From contig JOFO01000028.1 of NCBI GenBank assembly GCA_000721275.1, forward strand, positions 1 to 64,000: DNA of 64,000 nt, in the 5' to 3' direction. The notes under the pieces are model-generated. The model saw nothing but the letters and a program-made list of their open reading frames with translations. It was not told where the DNA came from and made no database searches. The position numbers and the translations under genes were made by a program. The stretch comes from Microtetraspora glauca. Lineage in GTDB: Bacteria; Actinomycetota; Actinomycetes; Streptomycetales; Streptomycetaceae. Of the stretch, positions 52,671-61,621 are shown piece by piece (the stretch's first letter is position 1; every line of letters begins with the position of its first letter).

Positions 52671-54443
52671 ATGCGCTTCACCCGCAGGAACACGGCTCTC
52701 GCCACCGTCACCGCGGCCGCCGTCACCGCCGGCCTGCTCGTCCCCGGCGCGTCCGGCGCGACCGGCGCGACCGCGGCGACCGCCGCCTCCGACCCGCACG
52801 TCCGCGCCGTGTGCGACGACCGCCGCCCCGGGCCCGCCGACCCGGGCGCCTACGGCATGCAGCTCGACGGCACGTTCCGGCACCCCGCGCTCACCCCCGT
52901 CGACGAGGAGTCCGACCACCCCTTCCCGGGGCGCAACGCCGCGTACGACACCCGCTCGTACATCAAGAACATGAAGGTCGAAGCGGCCTACGAGGGCACC
53001 GACTTCACGCCCGACTACTTCCACACCTGGCAGAACGTCGTCGACTTCGACGGCCGCCGCTACCTCTTCCAGTACGACCGCTCCGAGGGCCGCGTCTACG
53101 ACGTCACCGACGTGCGGAAGGTGCGGGTCGTCGAGCGGATGAGCCGCGAGGACGTCGGCGGCGACGAGACCCGGGCCAACGGCGACTGGGCGGCGCACGA
53201 CTACTGGGGCGCCTCCACCGTCCAGTGGAGCAAGAAGCTGAACGCCTACGTCATGGTGCAGAGCTTCGAGAGCAGGCGGCAGATCTCCGAACTCTCCGAC
53301 CGTCCGCCGCTCGACAAGTACACCAACCCGGACGGCGTCCGGAAGCTGCGGGAGAAGCCGGGGCTCAAGGGCTTCAAGGTCTACCGCCTGGACGGCCCGC
53401 GCAAGAAGGACTGGAAGCTCCTCGCGACCGTCTCCACCGACTCCACCCAGGCCGACCCGCTGCGCAGCGACCCGGCCACCGCCCAGCAGGGCTCCGGTTC
53501 GATCGACGTGCCGTACTGGACGGGCGAGAAGTACATGTTCATCGCCACCGCTCCCGACGACACCTACTCCGGCACCGAGTACCCGACCAACCTCCACTCG
53601 GCCGGCTACCAGTCCTGGGACATGACCGACCCGGCGCACCCGAAGCTCCTGGACACGTGGCACCTGCCGGGCCAGCGCACCGGCGAGGACGCGGCCTACC
53701 GGCAGAACCCGCGCTGCGGCAACCGCACCAGCTGGATGGGCGCCCGGATGCCGCTGTTCCTCCCCAGGCCCGTGGAGGAGGGCGGGCGTTACGCCTTCGC
53801 CGCGATGGGCGGCTACGGCCTGACGGTCCTCGACGTCTCCGACCCGTCGAACCTGCGGACCGTGAGCCACCTCGACCTGCCGGCGTCGGTCTCGGGCACC
53901 GAGGGCGACAACATCGACGTCTCCCAGTACGAGAAGACCGGAATGATCTACTACTCCGGCTACCCGCTCACCGAGGACTGTTACGAGCCCTACAAGGACG
54001 TCTACCAGATCGACGCCAAGGACCCGAGGAACCCCCGCGTCGTCGGCGTCCTCCCGCGCCCGGTGCCGCCCAGGTCGGCCGGCATCACGGACTACTGCCA
54101 GCGGCGCGGCAGCTTCGGCCCCAAGCGGACCGGCTACTACACCAACCCCGGCAAGCACGACGCCGGCGTCCTCGGCTACGGCTTCTACAACGCGGGCGTG
54201 CAGTTCTTCGACGTGTCGGACCCGGCCGATCCGGAGATCTCCGCGTACTTCGTGCCGAAGGCGTACGGCCGCGACACGGCGGAGTACGCGTACGGCAACC
54301 AGACCCACGGGGTCTACGTGGAGTGGGACCGCAACATCGCCTGGGTCCTGACCAACCACGGCATCTACGCCCTGTCGTCGAAGGTCCTGGGCAAGCCCGA
54401 CCTCGACGCCCCCGCCGAGCCGTTCCGCACCAGCGAGTTCTGA
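52671..54443 (+). CDS. Secreted LVIVD-repeat protein in the kynurenine operon
   Basis: The ATG at 52671 follows a GAAAGGA site, giving 590 residues. A signal of about 40 residues (Ala/Thr-rich, ATAATAAS) is followed by a propeller-like domain with LVIVD-type repeats: RVYDVTDVRKVRVVERM, QSWDMTDPAHPKLLDTW, LTVLDVSDPSNLRTVSHLDL, YQIDAKDPRNPRVVGVL and VQFFDVSDPADPEISAYFV. Its biochemical role is unknown. It lies 51 nt after kynureninase, in the same direction and before the permease. A binding or hydrolytic role for an external indole or kynurenine compound is only a guess. Confidence 0.85.
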   Translation: MRFTRRNTALATVTAAAVTAGLLVPGASGATGATAATAASDPHVRAVCDDRRPGPADPGAYGMQLDGTFRHPALTPVDEESDHPFPGRNAAYDTRSYIKNMKVEAAYEGTDFTPDYFHTWQNVVDFDGRRYLFQYDRSEGRVYDVTDVRKVRVVERMSREDVGGDETRANGDWAAHDYWGASTVQWSKKLNAYVMVQSFESRRQISELSDRPPLDKYTNPDGVRKLREKPGLKGFKVYRLDGPRKKDWKLLATVSTDSTQADPLRSDPATAQQGSGSIDVPYWTGEKYMFIATAPDDTYSGTEYPTNLHSAGYQSWDMTDPAHPKLLDTWHLPGQRTGEDAAYRQNPRCGNRTSWMGARMPLFLPRPVEEGGRYAFAAMGGYGLTVLDVSDPSNLRTVSHLDLPASVSGTEGDNIDVSQYEKTGMIYYSGYPLTEDCYEPYKDVYQIDAKDPRNPRVVGVLPRPVPPRSAGITDYCQRRGSFGPKRTGYYTNPGKHDAGVLGYGFYNAGVQFFDVSDPADPEISAYFVPKAYGRDTAEYAYGNQTHGVYVEWDRNIAWVLTNHGIYALSSKVLGKPDLDAPAEPFRTSEF

Positions 54444-54492
54444 CCCTCCCCCCCTCTCTCTTCCCACCCCCGTGCAGAAGGGTCCCACCGCC

Positions 54493-55926
54493 ATGGCCTC
54501 ACCCAGCGACTCCGCACCCCCCGCCCCGGCGCCCGCCGACGGAGCCAGACCCGCCGACGCCCCCGGCGAGGGGCTGGTCCGCTCGCTCACCCACCGGCAG
54601 ACCACCATGATCGGGCTGGGCTCCGCGCTCGGCACCGGCCTCTTCCTCGGGTCCGGCTCGGCGATGTCCGTCGCCGGGCCCGCCGTGATCGTCTCGTACG
54701 TGATCGGGGCGGTCCTGGTCGCGATCATCGCCGTGCTGCTCGGCGAGATGTCCGCCGCGCACCCGGTCCAGGGCTCGTTCGGCACCATCGCCCGCCGCTA
54801 CCTGGGCCCCTGGGCCGGCTTCCTCAGCAGCTGGCTGTACTGGTTCAGCGCCGTCGTCGTCATCGGCACCGAGGTCGTCGCCTCCGCGCTCTACCTCCGC
54901 TGGTGGTGGCCGGCGGTGCCGATGCCGGTGGCGATCCTCGCCGTCGCCGCGATCGTCCTCGCGGTCAACGCGATCAGCGTGAAGTCCTTCGGCACCACCG
55001 AGTTCTGGCTCTCCAGCGTCAAGGTGACGGCCCTGTGCGTCTTCATCCTCTGCGCGGCCCTGCTGGTCCTCTTCGGGCTGCCGGACGCCGAGCCCACCGG
55101 ATTCGCGCACCTCACCGACGACGGCGGCTTCCTCCCGCACGGCGCCAGTTCGATCTGGCTGGCCATGTCCGTGGTGATGTTCGCGTACGCCGGCTTCGAG
55201 GTCGTCGCCATCGCCTCCGCCGAGGCCGCCGACCCGCAGCGCACCATACGCACCGCCATGCGCCAACTGGCCTGGCGGCTCAGCTTCTTCTACCTGCTCT
55301 CCCTCACCCTGGTGCTGGCCCTGATCCCCTGGCGCCAGATGGCGGACGGCGACGGCAGCGTCGAGGCGAGCCCCTTCGTGCGGGTCTTCTCCGAGATCGG
55401 CGTGCCGGCCGCCGCGACCGTCACCAACGCGGTCGTGCTCATCGCCGCCATGTCCGCCGCCAACGCCCACCTGTACGGCGCCTCCCGGCTGCTCCACTCG
55501 CTCGGCGACGACGGCCTCGCACCGAAGCCGCTGGCCCGGCTGAACCGCCGGGGCGTGCCCGCGGTCGCGATCGCCGCGTCCACCGTGGGCATCGCGGCCG
55601 CGGCCCTGCTTGCCTTCTACGACGTCAGCGGCCTCTTCGGCATCATGATGTCGATCGCGATCTTCGCTGTGATGCTGGTGTGGCTGCTGATCCTGGCCTC
55701 GTACGTCGCCTTCCGCCGCCACCGTGCCGCGCACCCCGGCGAGTTCAACGGCTTCTCGGTGCGGGGCGGCGACAAACTGGCGGTCGTCGCGGGGCTCGGC
55801 GTCCTCGCGGTCGCGGCGACGGCGGTGAAGGTCCCCGACATGCGGCAGGCGGCCGTGATCGGCATCGGTTTCACCCTCGTACTGCTCGCCTGTTACGCCC
55901 TGACGGCGCGGCGACGTCCCCAGTGA
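54493..55926 (+). CDS. Amino-acid permease of the APC family
   Basis: The ATG at 54493 has a GAAGGG site ten nt upstream; a GTG at 54472 has none. The product has 477 residues and twelve hydrophobic segments. The LTHRQTTMIGLGSALGTGLFLGSG start is the hallmark of the amino-acid transporter branch, with SFGTTEFWLSSVKV and GFEVVAIASAEAADPQRTI further on. As the last gene of the operon it probably imports kynurenine, tryptophan or a related aromatic amino acid by proton symport. The substrate is inferred from context. Confidence 0.92.
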   Translation: MASPSDSAPPAPAPADGARPADAPGEGLVRSLTHRQTTMIGLGSALGTGLFLGSGSAMSVAGPAVIVSYVIGAVLVAIIAVLLGEMSAAHPVQGSFGTIARRYLGPWAGFLSSWLYWFSAVVVIGTEVVASALYLRWWWPAVPMPVAILAVAAIVLAVNAISVKSFGTTEFWLSSVKVTALCVFILCAALLVLFGLPDAEPTGFAHLTDDGGFLPHGASSIWLAMSVVMFAYAGFEVVAIASAEAADPQRTIRTAMRQLAWRLSFFYLLSLTLVLALIPWRQMADGDGSVEASPFVRVFSEIGVPAAATVTNAVVLIAAMSAANAHLYGASRLLHSLGDDGLAPKPLARLNRRGVPAVAIAASTVGIAAAALLAFYDVSGLFGIMMSIAIFAVMLVWLLILASYVAFRRHRAAHPGEFNGFSVRGGDKLAVVAGLGVLAVAATAVKVPDMRQAAVIGIGFTLVLLACYALTARRRPQ

Positions 55927-55927
55927 T

Positions 55928-55966
55928 CCGGTCCGGGGACCCGCCAGTGGCGGGTCCCCGGACCGG
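55928..55966 (+). terminator. Operon terminator with an 18-bp perfect stem
   Basis: The left arm 55928-55945 pairs without mismatch with 55949-55966 around a 3-nt AGT loop. It begins 2 nt after the permease stop and also sits close to the end of the convergent amylase-inhibitor gene. Confidence 0.85.
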
Positions 55967-55985
55967 ACGCCGGCGGTCCGCCGGA

Positions 55986-56321
55986 TCAGGCGCCGGTGGT
56001 GACGGGGTCGCAGCTGCGGAGTCCCGTGACGTGGTTGCCGTCGGTTCCGTAGCCGGCGAAGGTCGCCCAGGCGCCGGGCGCGATGACACGGCACGGGGCG
56101 GACTGGCCGTTCGTGTACGCGACCGTGACGGCCATGGTGTCGCCGCAGCCGTTGAAGACGTCGGTGTAGCGCCAGCTCGCGTAGTACCGCACGCACTCCG
56201 GGGCCGGGGCGCCCGTCGCGGCCACGGCGGACGGGGCGCCGGTCAGCGCCAGCAGGAGGCCGGCCGCGCTCGTCACGGTGAGGGCGGCCGGTCGCGCTAT
56301 GTGCTTCAGGAGGTTCGTCAT
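55986..56321 (-). CDS. Secreted alpha-amylase inhibitor (tendamistat family)
   Basis: The ATG at 56321 has a GAGGA site eight nt upstream; an ATG 9 nt earlier has none. The product has 111 residues. A signal of about 35 residues ends AVAATG. The mature part has four Cys at 43, 59, 77 and 104, with spacings of 16, 18 and 27 against 16, 18 and 28 in tendamistat. The inhibitory Trp-Arg-Tyr triplet lies at 50-52 and APG at 81-83. These are the marks of the proteinaceous inhibitors that block mammalian-type alpha-amylases. No amylase is in the window. Confidence 0.93.
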   Translation of the reverse strand: MTNLLKHIARPAALTVTSAAGLLLALTGAPSAVAATGAPAPECVRYYASWRYTDVFNGCGDTMAVTVAYTNGQSAPCRVIAPGAWATFAGYGTDGNHVTGLRSCDPVTTGA

Positions 56322-56361
56322 GCCGGGCATCCTCAAGCACGACCCGCACTTGCGCAAACCT

Positions 56362-56377
56362 CTGCAAGGGTTTTCAG
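56362..56377. promoter_or_regulatory. LacI-type operator-like site 1
   Basis: The 16-mer CTGCAAGGGTTTTCAG agrees with site 2 at 12 of 16 positions. It lies 41 nt upstream of the inhibitor ATG, and its complement holds CTTGCAG, a motif reported for MalR/Reg1-type control of Streptomyces amylases. Confidence 0.45.
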
Positions 56378-56428
56378 ACACGGCTGCCGAAGTGGGGCCC
56401 AACTCCGGGGAACCCAGCGGTTTTCGTG

Positions 56429-56444
56429 CTGCAAACGGTTGCAG
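56429..56444. promoter_or_regulatory. LacI-type operator-like site 2
   Basis: CTGCAA-ACGG-TTGCAG has perfect 6-bp arms and the central CG typical of LacI/GalR operators. Its 3' end is 6 nt from the end of the facing EF-hand gene, and it lies about 108 nt upstream of the inhibitor ATG. Confidence 0.5.
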
Positions 56445-56449
56445 AACGG

Positions 56450-57019
56450 TCAGGCCCGAGAGGAAACGGCTTGTCCCATCCACCAGTTGCCGGTGGCGCC
56501 GGGGTCCGGGCTGGTCCAGAACTCCACGACGGCCCGGGTGAACTCGACGGGCGACAGCACGCCGTCGCCGTCGGTGTCGAGGTGGCTGAACGCCTCGGCC
56601 GCGTTCTCCTCGGTGAACCCGGGGAAGTGGCCGCGCTGGAAGGCGAGGAACTCCGCGGGGCTGATCCGGCCGTCCTGGTCGAGGTCGGCGATCTGCAGGT
56701 AGGTTTCGGCGATGCCCCCGAGCGTGGCCCTGGCGGCTCCGGGGTCCTGCGCCAGCGCGCGGGTCGCGGCGACGAACTGGTCCTTCGGGAGCCCCTGGCT
56801 TCCGGCGGGGAGGAAGGGCAGGTGCACCTCCCGCCAGATCGCCAGGTAGGCGTCGACGATCCGTTCCGTCTCCGGAGAGCCCTCCGGGTGGCCGAGGGAC
56901 GACGCCACCCGCCGGCCCATCGCCACGTGGTCCTCCTCCGTCAGCACACCGTCGCCGTTCACGTCGAGCCGGTCGAAACCCTGCTCGATCTTCGCCGTCA
57001 GAAAGTCCTGGCCGTCCAT
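56450..57019 (-). CDS. EF-hand calcium-binding protein (calerythrin-like)
   Basis: The ATG at 57019 gives 189 residues. Three canonical EF-hand loops are present at residues 19-30 (DVNGDGVLTEED), 112-123 (DLDQDGRISPAE) and 148-159 (DTDGDGVLSPVE). A fourth, degenerate hand lies around residues 72-90. The length and spacing match the four-helix-pair proteins of the calerythrin/sarcoplasmic type found in actinomycetes. It is cytoplasmic, with no signal. The role is calcium buffering or sensing; no target is evident. Confidence 0.92.
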   Translation of the reverse strand: MDGQDFLTAKIEQGFDRLDVNGDGVLTEEDHVAMGRRVASSLGHPEGSPETERIVDAYLAIWREVHLPFLPAGSQGLPKDQFVAATRALAQDPGAARATLGGIAETYLQIADLDQDGRISPAEFLAFQRGHFPGFTEENAAEAFSHLDTDGDGVLSPVEFTRAVVEFWTSPDPGATGNWWMGQAVSSRA

Positions 57020-57300
57020 CCATGCTCCTTGTGAGTACGTGCACCGGGCAGGGCGCCGGTAGACGCGCCGCCACGCGGGGAAACGAGGATCCGCGCGGAA
57101 GGAAACGCCCTCGGTCGTGCCGCGGTCGCCGCCGACGGAGGGGTCGCCACGGCGGACGCCCCTGCGGACGCGTCGCAGTCGTCGCAGGTCAGGAGGGGTG
57201 GATTCACGCGAATGGCCTCGTCCGGGGAGGGGTGCGGTCCGAGGTGGCCGAGAATCGAGGGGGCTCGGGGCTCTGCTTCGGCCGGACTGGGAGGCATGTC

Positions 57301-58290
57301 ATGTCATCTCCGGCAATCCCAAGGTTCGTCATCGAACGAGATCTGCGGGGCATCGCGGACCGGCTCGGCGTCGCCGGCGGGCCCGGGCTGCCCGACCACG
57401 TGGTGCGGAAGGTGCTGCCGAAGGTCGGCGCCCAGGTGGCCGAGGACCTCGCCGCCTTCGCCGCCCGCGACGCCGCGGCACACGGTGACCAGCGCTACAT
57501 CTACTCCGGGTATCTCAGCTTCCGGTCGGTGATGGCCTACCGGCTCGCCCACACCCTGTGCACCCTGCGCGTTCCGGAGGTGCCGGCGGGGCTGCTGGCG
57601 GCGGGGGCCCGCCGGATCTCCGAGCAGGCGCGGCTCGCCACCGGCGTCGAGATCCACCCCGGTGCGACGATCGGCCGCCGGTTCGTGGTGGACCACGGGA
57701 CGGGAACGGTCATCGGCGAGGACTCCGAGATCGGCGACGACTGCTACTTCGTGCAGAACGTCGTCCTCGGGGCCCGGGAGATCGTGACGAGTTCCGACGG
57801 GCGGGTGCGGCCGCGCCGGCATCCCCGCATCGGCAGCCGCGTGCAGATCGGCGGTGACGTGTGCGTGTTCGGGCCGGTGTGCGTGGGCGACGACTGCCTC
57901 ATCGACCCCGGGGCGCGGGTCACCACGGACGTCCCGGCCGGGGCGCGGGTGAGGGTGGTGTCCACGACACAGGTCACCCTGACCAGCGATGCTCCGGTCG
58001 TGCACGGGGTCGCGCTGCTGGACGGCCGCGTCGTCCTCACCGGTCACGGGCTCCGCGCGGCGCTGCCCGTCGTCCTGGACGAGGAGCGGGTCCCGTGCGG
58101 GTTCCTCACGGTGGTGCGGTCCGGCGACACCGAACTGCACTGCCTCCCCGAGGGTCCCTGGCCGGTGCGTCCGGCCGCCCTCGGGCTGCTCGCCGACGGG
58201 CTGCTCGCCTGTTACGTCCGGCCCGTCGCCGACATCCTGGAGCGGTGCCGCACGGGCCAGGACAGTCCCAGGGCAACGGCCCGCGGCTGA
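57301..58290 (+). CDS. Serine-acetyltransferase-like protein with a C-terminal extension
   Basis: The ATG at 57301 gives 329 residues. Residues about 1-95 are helical. Residues 100-225 are a left-handed beta-helix with hexapeptide turns (IHPGATIGRRFVVDHGTGTVIGEDSEIGDDC and IGSRVQIGGDVCVFGPVCVGDDCLIDPGARV), as in CysE. The last 100 residues form a domain I cannot place. It precedes an ATP-grasp ligase gene by 55 nt in the same direction. Together they may modify an amino acid and join it to another, but no product can be named. The 281 nt before it contain nothing clear. Confidence 0.8.
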   Translation: MSSPAIPRFVIERDLRGIADRLGVAGGPGLPDHVVRKVLPKVGAQVAEDLAAFAARDAAAHGDQRYIYSGYLSFRSVMAYRLAHTLCTLRVPEVPAGLLAAGARRISEQARLATGVEIHPGATIGRRFVVDHGTGTVIGEDSEIGDDCYFVQNVVLGAREIVTSSDGRVRPRRHPRIGSRVQIGGDVCVFGPVCVGDDCLIDPGARVTTDVPAGARVRVVSTTQVTLTSDAPVVHGVALLDGRVVLTGHGLRAALPVVLDEERVPCGFLTVVRSGDTELHCLPEGPWPVRPAALGLLADGLLACYVRPVADILERCRTGQDSPRATARG

Positions 58291-58345
58291 CCCCGCGGCA
58301 CGAGGACGCCCCGGCCCCGCGCCGGCGGCGGAAAGGCGGATCACC

Positions 58346-59876
58346 ATGCCTGCCACCCGCACCGAGGAGCGCATCGACCTCTTCGAGTCGTATCTGGCGC
58401 GGCACCCGCGGCTGCGGCTGCGGATCTCCTGCCCCTCCCAGGAGTTCTCGGAACTGGAGATGGCGCAGGGCGTCGGGCGCTGGTACTCCTGCGTCCGGGG
58501 CATGTGGGAGTCCCCTCGACGTGGGGACGCAGCCGGACCTGGCCCTGCTGATGTTCCAGGCGCCGGCGGTGCCCGCCTGCGTCGAGCAGTACGTGCTCGG
58601 CCTCGTCCCGCCGGACGCCGCCGGGCCGGGGGACCGGGCGCGGCGGCACCTCCTCGTCGGGCTGGACGACGCCTCCGACCGGCACCTGAGCGAGAAGCTG
58701 CTGGACCGGCCGGATCTGCTGCGCCGGGTGCGCGCCCTCGTGACGCGCGCCCGGGAACGCGGGCAGGCCGTCGAGCCCCTGTCCTGCTACCAGGCCAGCG
58801 CCCGCATGGACGAACTCGCCGACCGGCTCGGTCTGGAGAGCCGGGAGACGCCGACCCGGACGCTGGGGGCGGGTTCGAAGGCGGGCAGCCGGCAGCTCTT
58901 CCGCGCGGCGGGCCTGCCGCACGCCCCCGGCACGTACGAACCGGTCTCCGACCTCCCCGGACTGGCCCGGCAGATCGCCGACCTCGTCCGAGCCCACGGC
59001 GCCGGCCGATGGCTGCTGAAGATCAACGAGGGGTACGGTTCCGGCCACGGCCTGGCCGTCGTGACGGTCCCCGCGGCCACGTACGAGGCCGCCCTGTCGG
59101 CGCTGCGGGCACTCCGGCCGCTCACCGGGGACATCTCGCGCGCCCAGTTCCTCAGCGGTCTGGCGGCCGACGGAGCGATCGTCGAGCAGTACCTCGCCAC
59201 TCCCGTGGCAGGGGAGAAGCGTTCCCCCAGCGCCCTGCTGTTCATCGGCGACGTCACCGGCGACGGCGGGAACGGGATCCAGCTGCTGGGGACCCACGAC
59301 CAAGTGCTGGGCGAAGACCTGCAGTACCTCGGCTGCCGCTTCCCGGCGTCCGCCGCCTACCGGGAGGCCGTCATCACGATGTCCCTCGCCGCCGCCGAGA
59401 CGCTCGGCCGGGCCGGCGTGCGCGGGCACGTCGGCATCGACTTCCTCGCCCGGAGGGACGCCGACGGCCGCTGGGACGTCACGGCCGTCGAACTGAACCT
59501 GCGTCAGACCGGCACGACCCACCCCCACCGCACGGTGCGCGCCCTGGTGCCGGGCACCTGGCACGAGGACGGCCGGCTGACCCATCGCGGCAGCGAGGTC
59601 CACTACGTCGGCACCGACGGCCTGATCTCCCCCGCCTACCGGGGCCTCACCGCGCCGGCCGTGATCCGCGCGCTCGGCAGCCGGCCGGACGTGGCGTTCG
59701 ACCACACCCGCGCACGCGGGGTGGTCCCCCACTTCTGGACGGCCCTCGAACCCTTCGGCAAGCTCGGCGCCACCATCATGGGCCGGTCTCCGGAGGAGTG
59801 CGTCCTACTGCAGTCCCGCTTCGCGGAACTCCTCGACGACCTCTCGGTCCGCCGGGTCCGCACGGCGGTGCGGTGA
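58346..59876 (+). pseudogene. PGM1-type ATP-grasp peptide ligase gene with one frameshift
   Basis: The ATG at 58346 has a GAAAGGCGGA leader. The first frame encodes 55 residues (DLFESYLARHPRLRLRISCPS, then GRWYSCVRGMWES). Coding then moves to another frame at the CCCC run 58512-58515. It continues with LDVGTQPDLALLMFQAP and about 450 residues that hold the ATP-grasp core (GRWLLKINEGYGSGHGLAV, RGHVGIDFLARRD, VELNLRQTGTTHP). Removing one C there restores about 509 residues. The type resembles the PGM1 peptide ligase of pheganomycin biosynthesis. All remaining residues look intact, so sequencing error is a real alternative. Confidence 0.7.
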
Positions 59877-59995
59877 CCGTCGCCCCGGCCGTACCCCTCC
59901 CCCGCACCGGCCCGCCGCGTGCGGTCCCGGTGAACTAGGATCCTGTTCTAGTTCCGGGAACCCTCCCGGAGGACTCCTCGGGGGAGGCGGCGCAG

Positions 59996-61621
59996 ATGCA
60001 GGCAGCAGGACCCGACGACCCGTCACATGTCGGGCCGTTCCGCACGGTCGCCCTCCTCGGGCAGGGCGGCATGGGCCGGGTCCTGCTGGGAGCTGCACCG
60101 GACGGGCGGCTCGTCGCCGTCAAGCGCGTGCACGCCGACCTCGCCGACGACGAGGGGTTCCGTGCCCGGTTCTGGCGCGAGGTGGACGCCTCCCGGCGCG
60201 TCTCCGGGGCCTACACCGCGCCGGTGGTCGACGCCGATCCCGACGCACCCGCACCCTGGCTCGCCTCCCTGTTCCTGCCCGGGCCGACGCTGAGCGAGGC
60301 CCTGGAGGCGGTCGGCGTGCTGCCCGAGGAGACGGTGCGGCGGCTCGCCGCCGGGCTCGCCCGGGCGCTGGCCGACGTCCACCGGGCCGGGCTCGTCCAC
60401 CGGGACCTGAAGCCGTCGAACGTCCTCCTCACCGAGGACGGCGTACGCGTCATCGACTTCGGCATCGCGCGGGCCGCCGAAGCGGCGACCCGGATCACCC
60501 ACACCGGTGCCCTCATCGGCTCCCCCGCCTTCATGGCCCCCGAGCAGATCGCGGGCGGCGACCCGGGACCGGCCGCGGACGTGTTCGCGCTCGGGTCCAC
60601 GCTCGCCGTGGCCTGTGCGGGCAAACCGCCCTTCGACGGCGGCTCGGTCCCGTCGGTCCTGCACGCCGTCGTCCACGAGGAGCCCGACCTGACGGGTGTC
60701 CCGCCCGGCCTGCGGGGACTGATCGGTGCCTGCCTCGCCAAGGACCCGGCCCTCAGGCCCACTCCGCAGGCCGTGACGACGTTCCTCGGGGCCGTGCCGG
60801 GTGCCGCCCGCCCCTGGCCGGACGCCGTGCACGCCCGGATCGCGGCCCAGCGCGCGGAGGTCGACCGGCTGCTCCGCGCGGTCCCGGCCGGCGGGTCCCC
60901 GCGCGTTCCCGCCCGCCCGCCCGTGCCCGTACCCGGGTCCCCGTCCGTCCGCGTACCCGCTCCCCCGCCCGTACCCCCGCCCCTCCCCCAGCGGGCTCCC
61001 AGGCGCCGGCGGCGGACGGTCGCCGCGGCCGTCGCCGCCGGGGTCCTCGTGGTCGCCGGGGCGGTGGGCACGGCCACCGGCTGGGCGGCGGACCTCTACC
61101 ACCTGGTGGTCCCGGAGCCCGTGCCGACGCCCGGCGGCGTGCCCCTGAGCGAGGTCGCCGACCGGCACACCGGCGCGCTGCCCGCATGCGACACGGTGTT
61201 CGCGCGAGTGAAAACCCCTGCCGGGTTCTCGCCGCGGCCCGTGCTCGACACCCCGTCCCGGGTCACCCCGCACGAGGGCAGGCGGTCCTCCCAGTGCGAG
61301 TGGGCCACCCGGTCCGGGGACCGGATCCACGTCACCTGGGACCAGTACGACGGCGCCGGCGGACGGACCGGCGCCGAGCGGGCGAAGGAGCGGTACGAGG
61401 ACTTCTACCGTCGCGGCACCACTCCGCGCGACCCCTCCCCCGGCTTCGTCGAGGAGGCCGCCTGGGAGAGGCCCGGCGGCCGGTACTGCGTGCTGCGCGG
61501 CCGGGACGTCAACCTGGTGGTCTTCCTCGTGGTCCAGGGGCCCGGTCTTCCGGTGGGCCGCTGCGAGGACGTCGCCCGGGACATCGGGCGGCAGACCATG
61601 GAGGCGGTGAAGGCCCGGTGA
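59996..61621 (+). CDS. Membrane Ser/Thr protein kinase 1
   Basis: The ATG at 59996 gives 541 residues. The kinase domain spans about 12-270: LLGQGGMGRVLLG loop, VAVK lysine near 41, HRDLKPSN near 135, DFGIARA near 154 and APEQIAGGDPGPAADVFALG. A Pro-rich linker follows, then a transmembrane helix at about 340-362. The outer domain of about 175 residues has two or more Cys and no PASTA repeats; it may bind an external ligand. The stop overlaps the GTG of kinase 2. Confidence 0.93.
   Translation: MQAAGPDDPSHVGPFRTVALLGQGGMGRVLLGAAPDGRLVAVKRVHADLADDEGFRARFWREVDASRRVSGAYTAPVVDADPDAPAPWLASLFLPGPTLSEALEAVGVLPEETVRRLAAGLARALADVHRAGLVHRDLKPSNVLLTEDGVRVIDFGIARAAEAATRITHTGALIGSPAFMAPEQIAGGDPGPAADVFALGSTLAVACAGKPPFDGGSVPSVLHAVVHEEPDLTGVPPGLRGLIGACLAKDPALRPTPQAVTTFLGAVPGAARPWPDAVHARIAAQRAEVDRLLRAVPAGGSPRVPARPPVPVPGSPSVRVPAPPPVPPPLPQRAPRRRRRTVAAAVAAGVLVVAGAVGTATGWAADLYHLVVPEPVPTPGGVPLSEVADRHTGALPACDTVFARVKTPAGFSPRPVLDTPSRVTPHEGRRSSQCEWATRSGDRIHVTWDQYDGAGGRTGAERAKERYEDFYRRGTTPRDPSPGFVEEAAWERPGGRYCVLRGRDVNLVVFLVVQGPGLPVGRCEDVARDIGRQTMEAVKAR

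Noticed and set aside
51117..54788. A 1223-residue open frame on the minus strand
   Set aside because: It lies opposite kynureninase and the LVIVD gene, is rich in Gly, Val and Arg without domains, and is explained by third-position G/C bias.
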